Positions 1 to 7,974 of a stretch of DNA of 11,023 nt are shown here, piece by piece. Origin of the DNA: Candidatus Brevefilum sp. (GTDB lineage Bacteria > Chloroflexota > Anaerolineae > Anaerolineales > Anaerolineaceae). The position numbers were made by a program, and so were the translations under genes. Within the stretch, counting starts at the first letter, position 1. Every line of letters starts with the position of its first letter. The notes beneath the pieces are model-generated. The model had not been told where the DNA came from. It saw nothing but the letters and a program-made list of their open reading frames with translations, and ran no database searches. The stretch covers positions 1 through 11,023 of the forward strand of contig SLIC01000259.1 in assembly GCA_007135845.1 (NCBI GenBank), read 5' to 3'.

Positions 1-126
1 ATTGAGAAATCTGACCTGTTCAAGACGGTCATTTTGGACGGTGCCTTACCGCGTAAGACTTTTTCAATGGGAGCAGCCAAAGAAAAGCGTTTTTATATGG
101 AAAGCCGCAGGATCACACCAAAATGA
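1..126 (+). CDS. C-terminal tail of an unrecognised protein (5' end outside window)
   Basis: Frame 1 is open from the first base to a TGA at 124-126 and encodes the last 41 residues of a protein, ending in a basic stretch (EKRFYMESRRITPK). The stop overlaps the start of the next gene in an ATGA arrangement at 123-126, which is typical of translational coupling and supports this being a real gene end. The visible residues contain no motif I can assign to a family, so no function is proposed. It is probably co-transcribed with the lipoprotein gene that follows. Confidence 0.6.
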   Translation: MEKSDLFKTVILDGALPRKTFSMGAAKEKRFYMESRRITPK

Positions 127-980
127 TTAAATTCTTACTCCTGGTCCTGGCTTTATTGCTGAGTGCTTGCCAGCCAGCCCAGGTAGATAATCTCATCTCA
201 CCGACAGAAGCTTACCCGGTCGAACACAGGCAGCTTGAGCCAACGCCTACTCCTTCACCAACTATGATGCCCACAGGAACACCGACCCCCTTACCTGAAC
301 CCAGCCCGACTCCTACGCCCAACTTCGAGATCTGTTCTCCGCTGGAAGACGAGACCTTCGAAAGCCTGAAATCAATCATCTCAGGACCGCTCGTAATTCC
401 AAAAAACTTTGGCGATGATGGGGGTCATCATGGGATTGATTTTGCCTATTATCAGCGCGGCGATCGGCTAACAATCGAAGGTATTGAAATCTATGCCATC
501 ATGTCTGGCAAAACGAATCTAACCCTGGAAGACATGAGACCCTACGGTTACACCGTCCTCATCGAAACACCGCTTACTGATTTACCAGAACATCTCCAGG
601 AAGTGCTCCTGGCAGGTTACCTGCCAGTACCGGAAGACCCTCATTATCGATTAATTTGTCCTGAGGTACCCCTGCCCGTGGTGACCGGTGAGTTTTCGGT
701 TTACCATCTGTATGCCCACATGGAAGTGCATCCTGCCTTTGAGCGTGGTGATCCAATAACTTGCGGTCAGACCATCGGGACCGTTGGCAATACCGGTTAT
801 TCCGACATGCCCCATCTCCATTTAGAAACACGTTTGGGACCCTCCGGCTTGGATATCGAGACTATGGCGCATTACGAAAACACCAATACCTTTGAAGAAA
901 TGGGCAGCTACTGCCTGTGGCGGATGAGCGGTTATTTCCAGATTTTTGACCCGTTCATCTTATTTGATTCTGTGCAATAA
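123..980 (+). CDS. Lipoprotein with M23 (LytM-type) metallopeptidase domain
   Basis: The 285-residue product starts with a short lipoprotein signal peptide (residues 1-15, hydrophobic, lipobox LLSAC with Cys16 as the lipidation site). A Pro/Thr/Ser-rich linker follows (about 35-66) and would span from membrane to wall. The remainder carries the M23 zinc peptidase motifs: HHGID (His102, Asp106), LYAH (His199), the VGNTGYS turn (221-227) and HLHLE (His231, His233). All expected zinc and catalytic positions are present, so it may be an active peptidoglycan or peptide hydrolase outside the cytoplasmic membrane. The insertion between the first motif and YAH is long (about 90 residues), so substrate specificity cannot be inferred. 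The start overlaps the previous gene's stop. No clear hairpin terminator follows. Confidence 0.85.
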   Translation: MIKFLLLVLALLLSACQPAQVDNLISPTEAYPVEHRQLEPTPTPSPTMMPTGTPTPLPEPSPTPTPNFEICSPLEDETFESLKSIISGPLVIPKNFGDDGGHHGIDFAYYQRGDRLTIEGIEIYAIMSGKTNLTLEDMRPYGYTVLIETPLTDLPEHLQEVLLAGYLPVPEDPHYRLICPEVPLPVVTGEFSVYHLYAHMEVHPAFERGDPITCGQTIGTVGNTGYSDMPHLHLETRLGPSGLDIETMAHYENTNTFEEMGSYCLWRMSGYFQIFDPFILFDSVQ

Positions 981-1119
981 GCCAGGTTCAATGATCAGTA
1001 ATAATTAATGACTTATAACCCTTCACACATTACTGAACATGAAACCAGCAAGTTTTAGTAGAATAGTTACAGGACAAAAAACGCAAGGTATAGACTATGT
1101 AACGTTAATTGCATTACCC

Positions 1120-1147
1120 TTGACATACTGAACATATGTGCTAAAAT
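1120..1147 (+). promoter_or_regulatory. Putative recA promoter (TTGACA / TAAAAT)
   Basis: A perfect -35 hexamer TTGACA (1120-1125) is followed after 16 bases by TAAAAT (1142-1147), which matches the -10 consensus at five of six positions. Transcription would begin near 1154, leaving about a 100-nt leader before recA. The LexA-like box lies in the spacer and touches the -10, a good position for repression. The rest of the 276-bp gap between the lipoprotein gene and recA shows no further feature I can support. Confidence 0.7.
1129..1142 (+). promoter_or_regulatory. LexA (DinR-type) SOS box upstream of recA
   Basis: TGAACATATGTGCT matches the Gram-positive-type LexA operator CGAACATATGTTCG at 11 of 14 positions, with the GAAC half-site and the central ATAT intact and the right half-site imperfect. 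It sits between the -35 and -10 of the recA promoter, as expected for an SOS-regulated recA. Binding by LexA is inferred from sequence and position. Confidence 0.75.
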
Positions 1148-1256
1148 TAGTTTAATTTCTAATATTAAAATGAGTTATTGCTGGTTCAAACCAACGCGCG
1201 TATCATGACCTCACCCAAACCCTCACCAAGAGGAATCAACAGAAAAGGATGGCGAT

Positions 1257-2300
1257 ATGGATGAAGCAAAGAAAACAGTACTTGACAAAGCCCTGAAGGA
1301 CATTGTTAAGCGTTATGGCGAAGGCTCGATCATGAAACTTGGTGAGGCAAAACACCTCGCTGTTGATGCCATACCCACTGGTTCTCTTTCACTTGACATT
1401 GCTTTAGGTGTGGGCGGGATACCAAGGGCACGCATCACTGAAATCTACGGCCCTGAGGCCTCTGGAAAGACAACCGTTTGTCAACATATCGTGGCTGAAG
1501 CGCAAAAGCTGGGGGGTACGGCTGCTTTCATCGATATGGAACACGCCCTTGATCCCGTATATGCCGCCAAATGCGGTGTCAATGTGGATGATTTGCTAAT
1601 CTCCCAACCAGATATGGGTGAACAAGCTCTGGAAATCACGGAAACTCTGGTACGCTCTGGGGCAGTCGATATTGTGGTGATTGATTCCGTTGCAGCCCTG
1701 GTGCCCCGTTCCGAAATCGAAGGGGATATGGGCGATCCAACCATGGGTACCCAGGCCCGCTTGATGTCCCAGGCCATGCGCAAACTCTCTGGCGCGATCA
1801 ACCAGACCCGCACAGCCGTCGTCTTCACCAACCAGCTTCGCCACAAAATTGGTGTGATGTTTGGTAATCCTGAAACAACCACGGGGGGCAATGCCCTCAA
1901 ATTCTACGCTTCCGTACGCCTCGATGTCCGCCGTATCCAGTCCATCAAATCCGGTGCTGAGATCATCGGCAACCGTGTGCGGGTACGCGTCGTCAAGAAT
2001 AAGGTCGCACCGCCCTTCCGAACAGCGGAGTTCGACATCATGTATAACGAAGGGATCTCGAGAGTTGGGGATGTGCTTGATCTCGGTGTGGAGATGGATA
2101 TTATCAATAAACACGGCTCATGGTACTCCTATGGTGATATCCGCTTAGGTCAGGGTCGTGAAAACTCAAAAGAGTTCTTACGCCAAAATCAAGAACTGCT
2201 GCAAGAAGTTGAAAAAGCCGTTCGTGAACAGGCAATGGTCAGCAGTCCTGCCACCCCCTGGTCTGACGATGATGATAACTACGAGGCTGAAATCGATTAA
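1257..2300 (+). CDS. recA: Recombinase RecA
   Basis: RecA forms ATP-dependent filaments on single-stranded DNA, catalyses strand exchange in recombinational repair, and stimulates LexA self-cleavage. The 347-residue product is normal length. Visible landmarks are Walker A GPEASGKT (65-72), the DMEHALDP segment (93-100), Walker B around VVIDSVAAL (140-148), loop L1 near [12 protein letters not shown] (153-164), the [21 protein letters not shown] segment with loop L2 (191-211), the KNKVAPPF segment (247-254), and the acidic C-terminal tail [12 protein letters not shown] typical of RecA autoregulation. The ATG at 1257 is chosen because it gives the usual N-terminus and has AAAAGG eight bases upstream; ATGs at 1249 and 1261 are out of frame. 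It is a single-gene unit with a LexA-controlled promoter. Confidence 0.98.
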   Translation: MDEAKKTVLDKALKDIVKRYGEGSIMKLGEAKHLAVDAIPTGSLSLDIALGVGGIPRARITEIYGPEASGKTTVCQHIVAEAQKLGGTAAFIDMEHALDPVYAAKCGVNVDDLLISQPDMGEQALEITETLVRSGAVDIVVIDSVAALVPRSEIEGDMGDPTMGTQARLMSQAMRKLSGAINQTRTAVVFTNQLRHKIGVMFGNPETTTGGNALKFYASVRLDVRRIQSIKSGAEIIGNRVRVRVVKNKVAPPFRTAEFDIMYNEGISRVGDVLDLGVEMDIINKHGSWYSYGDIRLGQGRENSKEFLRQNQELLQEVEKAVREQAMVSSPATPWSDDDDNYEAEID

Positions 2301-2455
2301 CATAGCATTTGCAGATTCCTGGATAATCAAACAGGAAATGCTCAAAATTGCTGATCAGGTTTTACACCAGTCATAAATCGCTTTAAAGGTATTCACACCG
2401 CACCATCCTGATCTTTACAAGCATCAGTAAAAAATATCAAAGCTTAATAAACAAA

Positions 2456-2487
2456 AGAGGTTATCTCGAGAAATTGAGATAACCTCT
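2456..2487 (-). terminator. Rho-independent terminator for the mtnA-pfkB-ahcY operon
   Basis: The 12-base arms agaggttatctc (2456-2467) and gagataacctct (2476-2487) are perfectly complementary around an 8-base loop. Read on the minus strand, the hairpin lies 21 bases past the ahcY stop and is followed directly by TTTTGTTTATT, a good U-rich tail. On the plus strand the following bases (gatctttaaaac) are a poorer tail, but the hairpin may also help end recA transcripts, since the 208-bp recA-ahcY gap shows no other good terminator. Confidence 0.88.
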
Positions 2488-2508
2488 GATCTTTAAAACA
2501 ACTTTATT

Positions 2509-3768
<1,260 letters not shown>

Positions 3769-3823
3769 TTAGTCCTCCAAAATAATAATACGCTGCCAAT
3801 GCAACGCTTGTGTGTTAAGAATC

Positions 3824-4783
3824 TTACACTAAAATGTCCAGTTCACCTTGATCATCAAACAATGTGCGGAACCTGTTGATAAAATCTTGCATCATATAAC
3901 AATGGTTTTGTGGACCCATTTCCTCCAGGGAATAGGTCGCTGCCAGCGCTCCCATTTGCGCACACAATACCAGGTTTACCCCATTTAAATAACCTTTGAA
4001 AAAACCAGCCCTGAAAGCATCTCCCACACCCGTTGGATCCAGAACGCGAGAGGGTGGAAAAGCAGGAACTTCACTTAATATGCTGCTGCCTTCATACACA
4101 CGAGAGCCCGATTCTGCCAGCGTTATCACGGCAAAAGCTAAATCACCTAGAATTTCGTCAGCACTTAATCCTGTGTGCTTCTGTAATAATTCAAACTCGT
4201 ACTCGTTACCAAACAAAGCATGGGCACCCTTGATACCCTTGATGAGATCCGCTTGACTTAAACGCACAATTTGCTGGCTGGGGTCAAAAATATAAGGCAC
4301 TTCGAGTTCCTGGCACTCAAGCGCGTACTTGATCATTGCATCTGGTGCGTTGGGTGAAATAACCACATAATCATCTGTGGTCAACCCCAGATCATTCATC
4401 GAAATCAAACCAGCATCGGCCATGGCACCCGCATAAAAACTGGCAATTTGCGCGTTAGAAAGATCCGTGTTTACAAAAAAAGATGCTGTAAATTTGTCTT
4501 CAATGATCTTCACACCAGTGGTGTCCACACCTGCATCATCAAGGAGCTGTCGATAATCCCCAAAGTCAACGCCTGCTGTGGCGACCAGGCGGGGTTTTTC
4601 GCACAATAAACCAAGTGAATAGGCGATGTTGGCTGCCACGCCGCCAGGCTGACGAACCATATCATCAACCAGGAAAGAAAGGCTGATCGATTCAAGGTGT
4701 TCTGGGAGGATATGATCCTTAAAATAGCCGGGAAAGGACATTAGATAATCAAATGCGATTGAACCTGTCAGAACAATGCTCAT
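3824..4783 (-). CDS. PfkB-family carbohydrate kinase, adenosine/nucleoside kinase-like
   Basis: The 319-residue protein is a ribokinase-fold (PfkB) kinase. The N-terminal half carries the substrate-side GGVAANIA motif (47-54), and the C-terminal half carries DPTGVGDAF (249-257) with the anion-hole glycines and Asp255 as the catalytic base. The N-terminal pattern (GSIAFDYLMSFPG, then DHILPEHL) resembles bacterial proteins annotated as adenosine kinases more than sugar kinases. It lies between mtnA (50-bp gap) and ahcY (55-bp gap), so adenosine released by AhcY is the most natural substrate, giving AMP. AAAGGA upstream of the ATG serves as ribosome binding site. Alternatives are a broad nucleoside kinase or a ribose/methylthioribose-type sugar kinase; the sequence alone does not settle specificity. 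Confidence 0.85.
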   Translation of the reverse strand: MSIVLTGSIAFDYLMSFPGYFKDHILPEHLESISLSFLVDDMVRQPGGVAANIAYSLGLLCEKPRLVATAGVDFGDYRQLLDDAGVDTTGVKIIEDKFTASFFVNTDLSNAQIASFYAGAMADAGLISMNDLGLTTDDYVVISPNAPDAMIKYALECQELEVPYIFDPSQQIVRLSQADLIKGIKGAHALFGNEYEFELLQKHTGLSADEILGDLAFAVITLAESGSRVYEGSSILSEVPAFPPSRVLDPTGVGDAFRAGFFKGYLNGVNLVLCAQMGALAATYSLEEMGPQNHCYMMQDFINRFRTLFDDQGELDILV

Positions 4784-4833
4784 TTTTTCCTTTCTTTTTC
4801 ACCACACGACGGTGTTATCTAATCAAAACATTT

Positions 4834-5874
4834 TCAATTTTTAGCAGATTGAATATTAGCCTTAAATGGGGGATAAATCACCCCCTTTTCGGTCACCCAA
4901 CCTGAGACCAGGCGATTTGGTGTGACATCAAACGCAAAATTCCGTGCAGTTGCCGTCTCAGGAGCCACCGAATCGCCCATCAGGGTTAGATCGAGCACCT
5001 CTGCCTGATCCCGCTCTTCAATCGGGATCATGTCACCGCGAGGAAGATCAAAATCGATCGTCGACATGGGACAAACACAATAAGCCGGGATTCCGTTGTC
5101 ATAGGCTGCCAGTGAAAGCATATAGGTCCCGATTTTATTCGCAACATCGCCATTGGCAGCCACTCGATCAGCACCATAAACAACCTTTTGCACCATGCCT
5201 TTACGCATCAGGTATCCCGATGAGTTGTCGGTAATGATATCGTAAGGAACGCCATATTGTTCTAGTTCCCAGGCTGTGAGGCGTGCACCCTGCAAACGCG
5301 GTCGGGTTTCATCCACAAACACATGAATGTTCTTACCCTGTTCATGCGCCATTCGAATCACACCAAGTGCAGTTCCCCAATCCACCGTTGCCAATGCCCC
5401 GGTGTTACAATGATGCAAAACATGATCCCCATCATCAATCAATTCTGCGCCAAAGGTCGCCATTCGTTTATTGATTTCAACATCCTCATCAGCGATTTCC
5501 TTGGCAAGGGTAAGCATATAGGCACACAGTTCATCAGCAGAACCATCGAAATTCTCGGCCGCCTTCATCATCCTCCGTACAGCCCAAGATAGGTTGACGG
5601 CAGTGGGTCGAGCCTGGTTGAGAAATTCCCCTGCCTTAGATAAATCCTCCAGCAAGCCTTCTCTGGATTTTGCCGCTGACTGAAAGCCAGCAACAGCTAT
5701 CCCGAAGGCAGCCGCTGCACCAATTGCCGGTGCTCCACGGATAACCATCGTGCGGATGGCATCCGCTACATCTTGGTAGTTATCGTAACTGAGGATGGCA
5801 AATTCATGCGGAAGAATTCGCTGGTCGATCATCTCCACGACCTGTTTATCGTCATTCCATAAAATCGTTCTCAT
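4834..5874 (-). CDS. mtnA: S-methyl-5-thioribose-1-phosphate isomerase
   Basis: MtnA converts the aldose methylthioribose-1-phosphate to methylthioribulose-1-phosphate in methionine salvage; homologues also accept 5-deoxyribose-1-phosphate in 5'-deoxyadenosine disposal. The 346-residue product is normal length and has the RGAPAIG motif (46-52), HHCNTGALAT with the catalytic Cys156, DETRPRLQGARLT (188-200), and YGADRVAANGD with the catalytic Asp236. These residues distinguish it from eIF2B-type regulatory homologues. Ribose-1,5-bisphosphate isomerases are a related family, but the overall pattern favours MtnA. It is first in the minus-strand operon. No methylthioadenosine phosphorylase, downstream salvage enzyme or aldolase is present in the window. 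A weak AGGGA site precedes the ATG. Confidence 0.94.
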   Translation of the reverse strand: MRTILWNDDKQVVEMIDQRILPHEFAILSYDNYQDVADAIRTMVIRGAPAIGAAAAFGIAVAGFQSAAKSREGLLEDLSKAGEFLNQARPTAVNLSWAVRRMMKAAENFDGSADELCAYMLTLAKEIADEDVEINKRMATFGAELIDDGDHVLHHCNTGALATVDWGTALGVIRMAHEQGKNIHVFVDETRPRLQGARLTAWELEQYGVPYDIITDNSSGYLMRKGMVQKVVYGADRVAANGDVANKIGTYMLSLAAYDNGIPAYCVCPMSTIDFDLPRGDMIPIEERDQAEVLDLTLMGDSVAPETATARNFAFDVTPNRLVSGWVTEKGVIYPPFKANIQSAKN

Positions 5875-5901
5875 TTTCCGTCTATCCCTTACTCATTAAA
5901 A

Positions 5902-5919
5902 GACGCCCGGATGGGCGTC
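5902..5919 (-). promoter_or_regulatory. Terminator-like hairpin in the mtnA leader
   Basis: GACGCCC and GGGCGTC form a perfect 7-bp GC-rich stem with a 4-base loop. On the minus strand the stem is followed by TTTTAATG, a short U tail, and lies 27 bases before the mtnA ATG. If the promoter at 5937-5965 is used, the hairpin falls within the first 30 nt of the transcript. It could be an attenuator, a block on readthrough, or an mRNA-stabilising 5' hairpin. No S-box or other SAM riboswitch core that I know is visible around it. Confidence 0.5.
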
Positions 5920-5936
5920 AATTCAAATGCGTTGAC

Positions 5937-5965
5937 AGTTTACCACTGGATCATGGCTTTGTCAA
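5937..5965 (-). promoter_or_regulatory. Putative promoter of the mtnA-pfkB-ahcY operon
   Basis: On the minus strand, a perfect TTGACA (plus coordinates 5960-5965) is followed after exactly 17 bases by TAAACT (5937-5942), four of six matches to the -10 consensus. Transcription would start near 5930, giving a leader of about 56 nt. Confidence 0.6.
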
Positions 5966-6201
5966 AATCATGACACCATTTTTCACACTCTAATTATATA
6001 ACCAATATCGGCAAAATCCCAAAAAACCATTGTCATGATGTTGCTTTAATTCTGAAAATCCCCACCCAACATGTGACCAATATCTTCAGTTCACAGAAGA
6101 GCCCGTCTTAATCATACGTACAATTTGTTTTTCAGGACGCCAGACCTAATACCTAATTCCTGATACCCAATACCATTTTCATTATAACCATTCACAATTC
6201 A

Positions 6202-6239
6202 CTAATCACAACTCACCATTCCCTAATCACAACTCACCA
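6202..6239 (+). repeat. Two 17-bp direct repeats (ctaatcacaactcacca) at 21-bp spacing
   Basis: The identical 17-mers lie at 6202-6218 and 6223-6239, a 21-bp period or about two helical turns. Around them are related degenerate units (acctaat, attcacaattcacta, actcacttcac), so the tract looks like a decayed tandem repeat array. It lies just upstream of the predicted BMC promoter. Paired regulator sites on one DNA face are possible, but a neutral short-repeat remnant is equally likely. Confidence 0.7.
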
Positions 6240-6256
6240 CTCACTTCACACAAATA

Positions 6257-6269
6257 TTGAAATTTTCAA
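6257..6269. promoter_or_regulatory. Perfect inverted repeat TTGAAA-T-TTTCAA (possible operator)
   Basis: Six-base arms around a single central T form a symmetric site next to the predicted BMC operon promoter. The left arm also resembles a -35 hexamer (TTGAAA). A repressor or activator dimer could bind here. Such AT-rich palindromes also arise by chance. Confidence 0.35.
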
Positions 6270-6276
6270 CCTGAGA

Positions 6277-6295
6277 TATAATATTTTGGTACAAT
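6277..6295 (+). promoter_or_regulatory. Putative BMC operon promoter region
   Basis: Two candidate -10 elements are present: TATAAT (6277-6282), which has only a 14-base spacer to TTGAAA at 6257, and TACAAT (6290-6295) preceded by TGG (6287-6289), an extended -10 that can work without a strong -35. The second is preferred and would start transcription near 6302, leaving about a 115-nt leader. No other promoter of comparable quality is seen between here and rpiB. Confidence 0.5.
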
Positions 6296-6416
6296 ATTTA
6301 CACATCTTTAAAACACACTCCCATTCTGACCAAATTCAGAAATCCAGGGAAATAAGCTTTTTAGACCAGCTGCAACAGCCAGGCAATCACGTCGGAAAAG
6401 ATTGGAGAAATTCTAA

Positions 6417-7016
6417 ATGAAACCCAACCTTACAGAACAAGAAATTGAAGAAATTGTACGAAAAGCAGTCTACCAGACCCTGGGTGTTCCAGCTTCAGAA
6501 AACGAGCCTGAAGCGATCTCCAAGATGACAACAAATGTCAACATTTCCGAAAGTGATCAAGGTCAGCGAACCGTAGCAATTGGTACAGATCACGGCGGTG
6601 TTGACCTTAAAGCCTTGCTGAAACAAGATCTGATCAGTCTTGGATACCAGGTCATCGATTGTGGTACGGACAGCAAAGAATCGGTCGATTACCCTGATAT
6701 TGCCCTTGCGGTAGCTGAACTGGTTGCCGTGGGGAAAGCCTGGCGGGGTGTAATCATTGATGGTGCCGGAATCGGATCGTGCATGGCGGCCAATAAAGTC
6801 TCTGGTGTGCGAGCGGCTATGTGTTACGATTATGCCACTGCAGTCAACAGCCGGGAACACAATAACGCCAATGTGCTCACTTTAGGTGCAGGTATGATTG
6901 AAACCAACCAGGCCCAGCGAATCCTTAAAACCTGGTTGGGAACAAAATTTGGCGGCGGCAGGCATACCAAACGCGTTGATAAGATCAACGCCATCGAGAA
7001 GAAATACTCAAAATAA
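6417..7016 (+). CDS. rpiB: RpiB/LacAB-family sugar-phosphate isomerase with N-terminal BMC encapsulation peptide
   Basis: The 199-residue protein has a roughly 50-residue N-terminal extension and then an RpiB domain. The extension contains an amphipathic helix ([15 protein letters not shown], 9-23) followed by a flexible linker, the pattern of BMC encapsulation peptides. RpiB normally interconverts ribose-5-phosphate and ribulose-5-phosphate. Conserved residues are Asp58/His59 (GTDHGG), the DYPDIA segment (91-96), [12 protein letters not shown] (116-127), SREHNNAN with His148, and GGRH with His183. The position aligning with E. coli catalytic Cys66 (ILICGTG) is Asp115 (IIDGAG); a nearby Cys122 lies in GSCMAANK. 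Activity or substrate may therefore differ from standard RpiB. The ATG at 6417 has GGAG (6404-6407) upstream and keeps the targeting helix; an internal Met37 would remove it. It is the first gene of the BMC operon, 11 bp before deoC. Confidence 0.92.
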   Translation: MKPNLTEQEIEEIVRKAVYQTLGVPASENEPEAISKMTTNVNISESDQGQRTVAIGTDHGGVDLKALLKQDLISLGYQVIDCGTDSKESVDYPDIALAVAELVAVGKAWRGVIIDGAGIGSCMAANKVSGVRAAMCYDYATAVNSREHNNANVLTLGAGMIETNQAQRILKTWLGTKFGGGRHTKRVDKINAIEKKYSK

Positions 7017-7027
7017 CGGGAGTAGTC

Positions 7028-7957
7028 ATGACTCCAAATCGTAAAACAATTGATACATTGGTAGAAATCATCACACAAGAGATCCTGTTAGCTTTCGCAG
7101 AACGGGAAGAGCAAGGTAAATATCCCCAGGGTGCCACCTGCAAGATTGAAGTTGCTGATGGGGTCAAGGTCACAACCTGTTTTGACAATGCTGGTCATGT
7201 GATCAGTGCAGGTGCAGAACGCTTGACGTCTACCCTGGGAGTCATCCCCGAAGATAAATCTCTAGCCAGGATGATCGACCACACCCTGCTCAAGCCTGAA
7301 GCTACTGCAGACATGATCGCCCAACTCTGTTTTGAAGCACGAAAACATCACTTTGCTTCCGTATGCGTCAATCCCACCCACGTAAAATTATGTGCGGATC
7401 TACTCCGGGGTTCAGATGTGAAAGTTTGTACTGTGGTCGGCTTTCCACTGGGTGCCACTGCAACAGACGTTAAAGTCTTTGAGACTAAAAATGCCTTAGA
7501 AAATGGCGCTACAGAGATCGATATGGTCATCAATATCGGCGCGCTGAAAGCCGGCGATACAGCCTTGGTTGCTCGAGATATCCGCGAAGTCGTCGCGGTT
7601 GCCCATGAAGTTGATGTTTTGGTTAAAGTTATCATCGAAACGGCATTGTTGACAGATGAGGAGAAAATCGTAGCCTGTCTGCTCGCCAAGGAAGCCGGAG
7701 CAAATTTTGTAAAAACATCAACTGGCTTTTCCAGCGGCGGCGCAACCGTCCATGATGTCATCTTAATGCGAAAAACTGTGGGACCAGATCTGGGTGTAAA
7801 AGCTGCAGGCGGCATTCGCACATACCAGGATGCTGAACTGATGGTTGCCGCTGGTGCCACCCGTCTGGGTGCCAGCGCAGGTGTCAAGATTCTCCAGGAA
7901 GATCAACCGGATAACAAACCTGCAACAGAGACCCCTTCAGCTGATAAATCCTACTGA
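7028..7957 (+). CDS. deoC: Deoxyribose-phosphate aldolase with N-terminal targeting extension
   Basis: DeoC is a class I aldolase that splits 2-deoxyribose-5-phosphate into glyceraldehyde-3-phosphate and acetaldehyde. The aldolase domain spans roughly residues 76-290: DHTLLKP (84-90), CTVVGFPLG (134-142), [12 protein letters not shown] with Asp165, FVKTSTGF with the Schiff-base Lys229, and VKAAGGIRT with Lys258. The catalytic triad is intact. At 309 residues it is longer than typical short bacterial DeoC because of about 75 extra N-terminal residues: a helix ([19 protein letters not shown], 7-25) that resembles an encapsulation peptide, then a small segment (about 31-71) containing two Cys (38, 51) and a Gly/Ala-rich end. 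About 19 polar residues trail at the C-terminus. GGGAG sits just upstream of the ATG. In this operon it would supply acetaldehyde inside the microcompartment. Confidence 0.95.
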   Translation: MTPNRKTIDTLVEIITQEILLAFAEREEQGKYPQGATCKIEVADGVKVTTCFDNAGHVISAGAERLTSTLGVIPEDKSLARMIDHTLLKPEATADMIAQLCFEARKHHFASVCVNPTHVKLCADLLRGSDVKVCTVVGFPLGATATDVKVFETKNALENGATEIDMVINIGALKAGDTALVARDIREVVAVAHEVDVLVKVIIETALLTDEEKIVACLLAKEAGANFVKTSTGFSSGGATVHDVILMRKTVGPDLGVKAAGGIRTYQDAELMVAAGATRLGASAGVKILQEDQPDNKPATETPSADKSY

Positions 7958-7974
7958 TTGAGGAGATAAAACCT

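Larger units (their letters stand above)
5875..6416. other. Divergent intergenic region between mtnA and the BMC operon
   Basis: This 542-bp region has no convincing ORF. From left to right it holds the mtnA leader hairpin and promoter, a stretch with two TCATGA-centred sites (arms 5967-5975 and 6031-6039 form a 9-base inverted repeat) and a repeated accaatatc (6001-6009, 6076-6084), a G-free repeat-rich tract (6163-6258), a small palindrome and promoter-like elements (6257-6295), and a leader of about 110 nt before rpiB. The leader contains a weak 6-bp hairpin (6324-6329 with 6336-6341). I see no tRNA, small RNA or known riboswitch core. Confidence 0.7.

Noticed and set aside
1481..2114. Long minus-strand open frames opposite recA (139 and 172 residues)
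   Set aside because: They lie wholly inside a complete, conserved recA, lack ribosome binding sites and family motifs, and are what antisense frames of a GC-moderate gene produce.
2304..2341. Terminator directly after recA
   Set aside because: Only short imperfect complementarity (ttcctg with caggaa, gcattt with aaatgc) and no U-rich tail; the perfect hairpin at 2456-2487 is far stronger.
2158..2376. 72-residue + frame overlapping the recA 3' end and extending beyond it
   Set aside because: Most of it overlaps recA in another frame, with Lys/Gln-rich composition and no recognisable ribosome site.
5932..5966. TTGACA at 5932-5937 on the + strand as a -35 for the BMC operon
   Set aside because: No acceptable -10 follows at 15-19 bases, and it lies nearly 500 bp from rpiB; the minus-strand promoter in the same place scores better.
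6031..6039. Nine-base inverted repeat with 5967-5975 as a stem-loop
   Set aside because: The arms are 55 bases apart and AT-rich with a self-palindromic TCATGA core, so a stable RNA stem is unlikely; at most these are two copies of a DNA-binding site.
6142..6245. CRISPR array
   Set aside because: The repeats are short and degenerate, units are spaced by only 4 bases between 17-mers, no spacer-sized unique sequences exist, and no cas gene is nearby.
5875..6416. SAM-I, SAM-II or SAH riboswitch before mtnA
   Set aside because: I looked on the minus strand for S-box core signatures and pseudoknot elements and found only a simple 7-bp hairpin.
7348..7887. 179-residue open frame antisense to deoC
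   Set aside because: Low-complexity Ser/Thr/Ala-rich composition opposite the conserved aldolase barrel; no start context.
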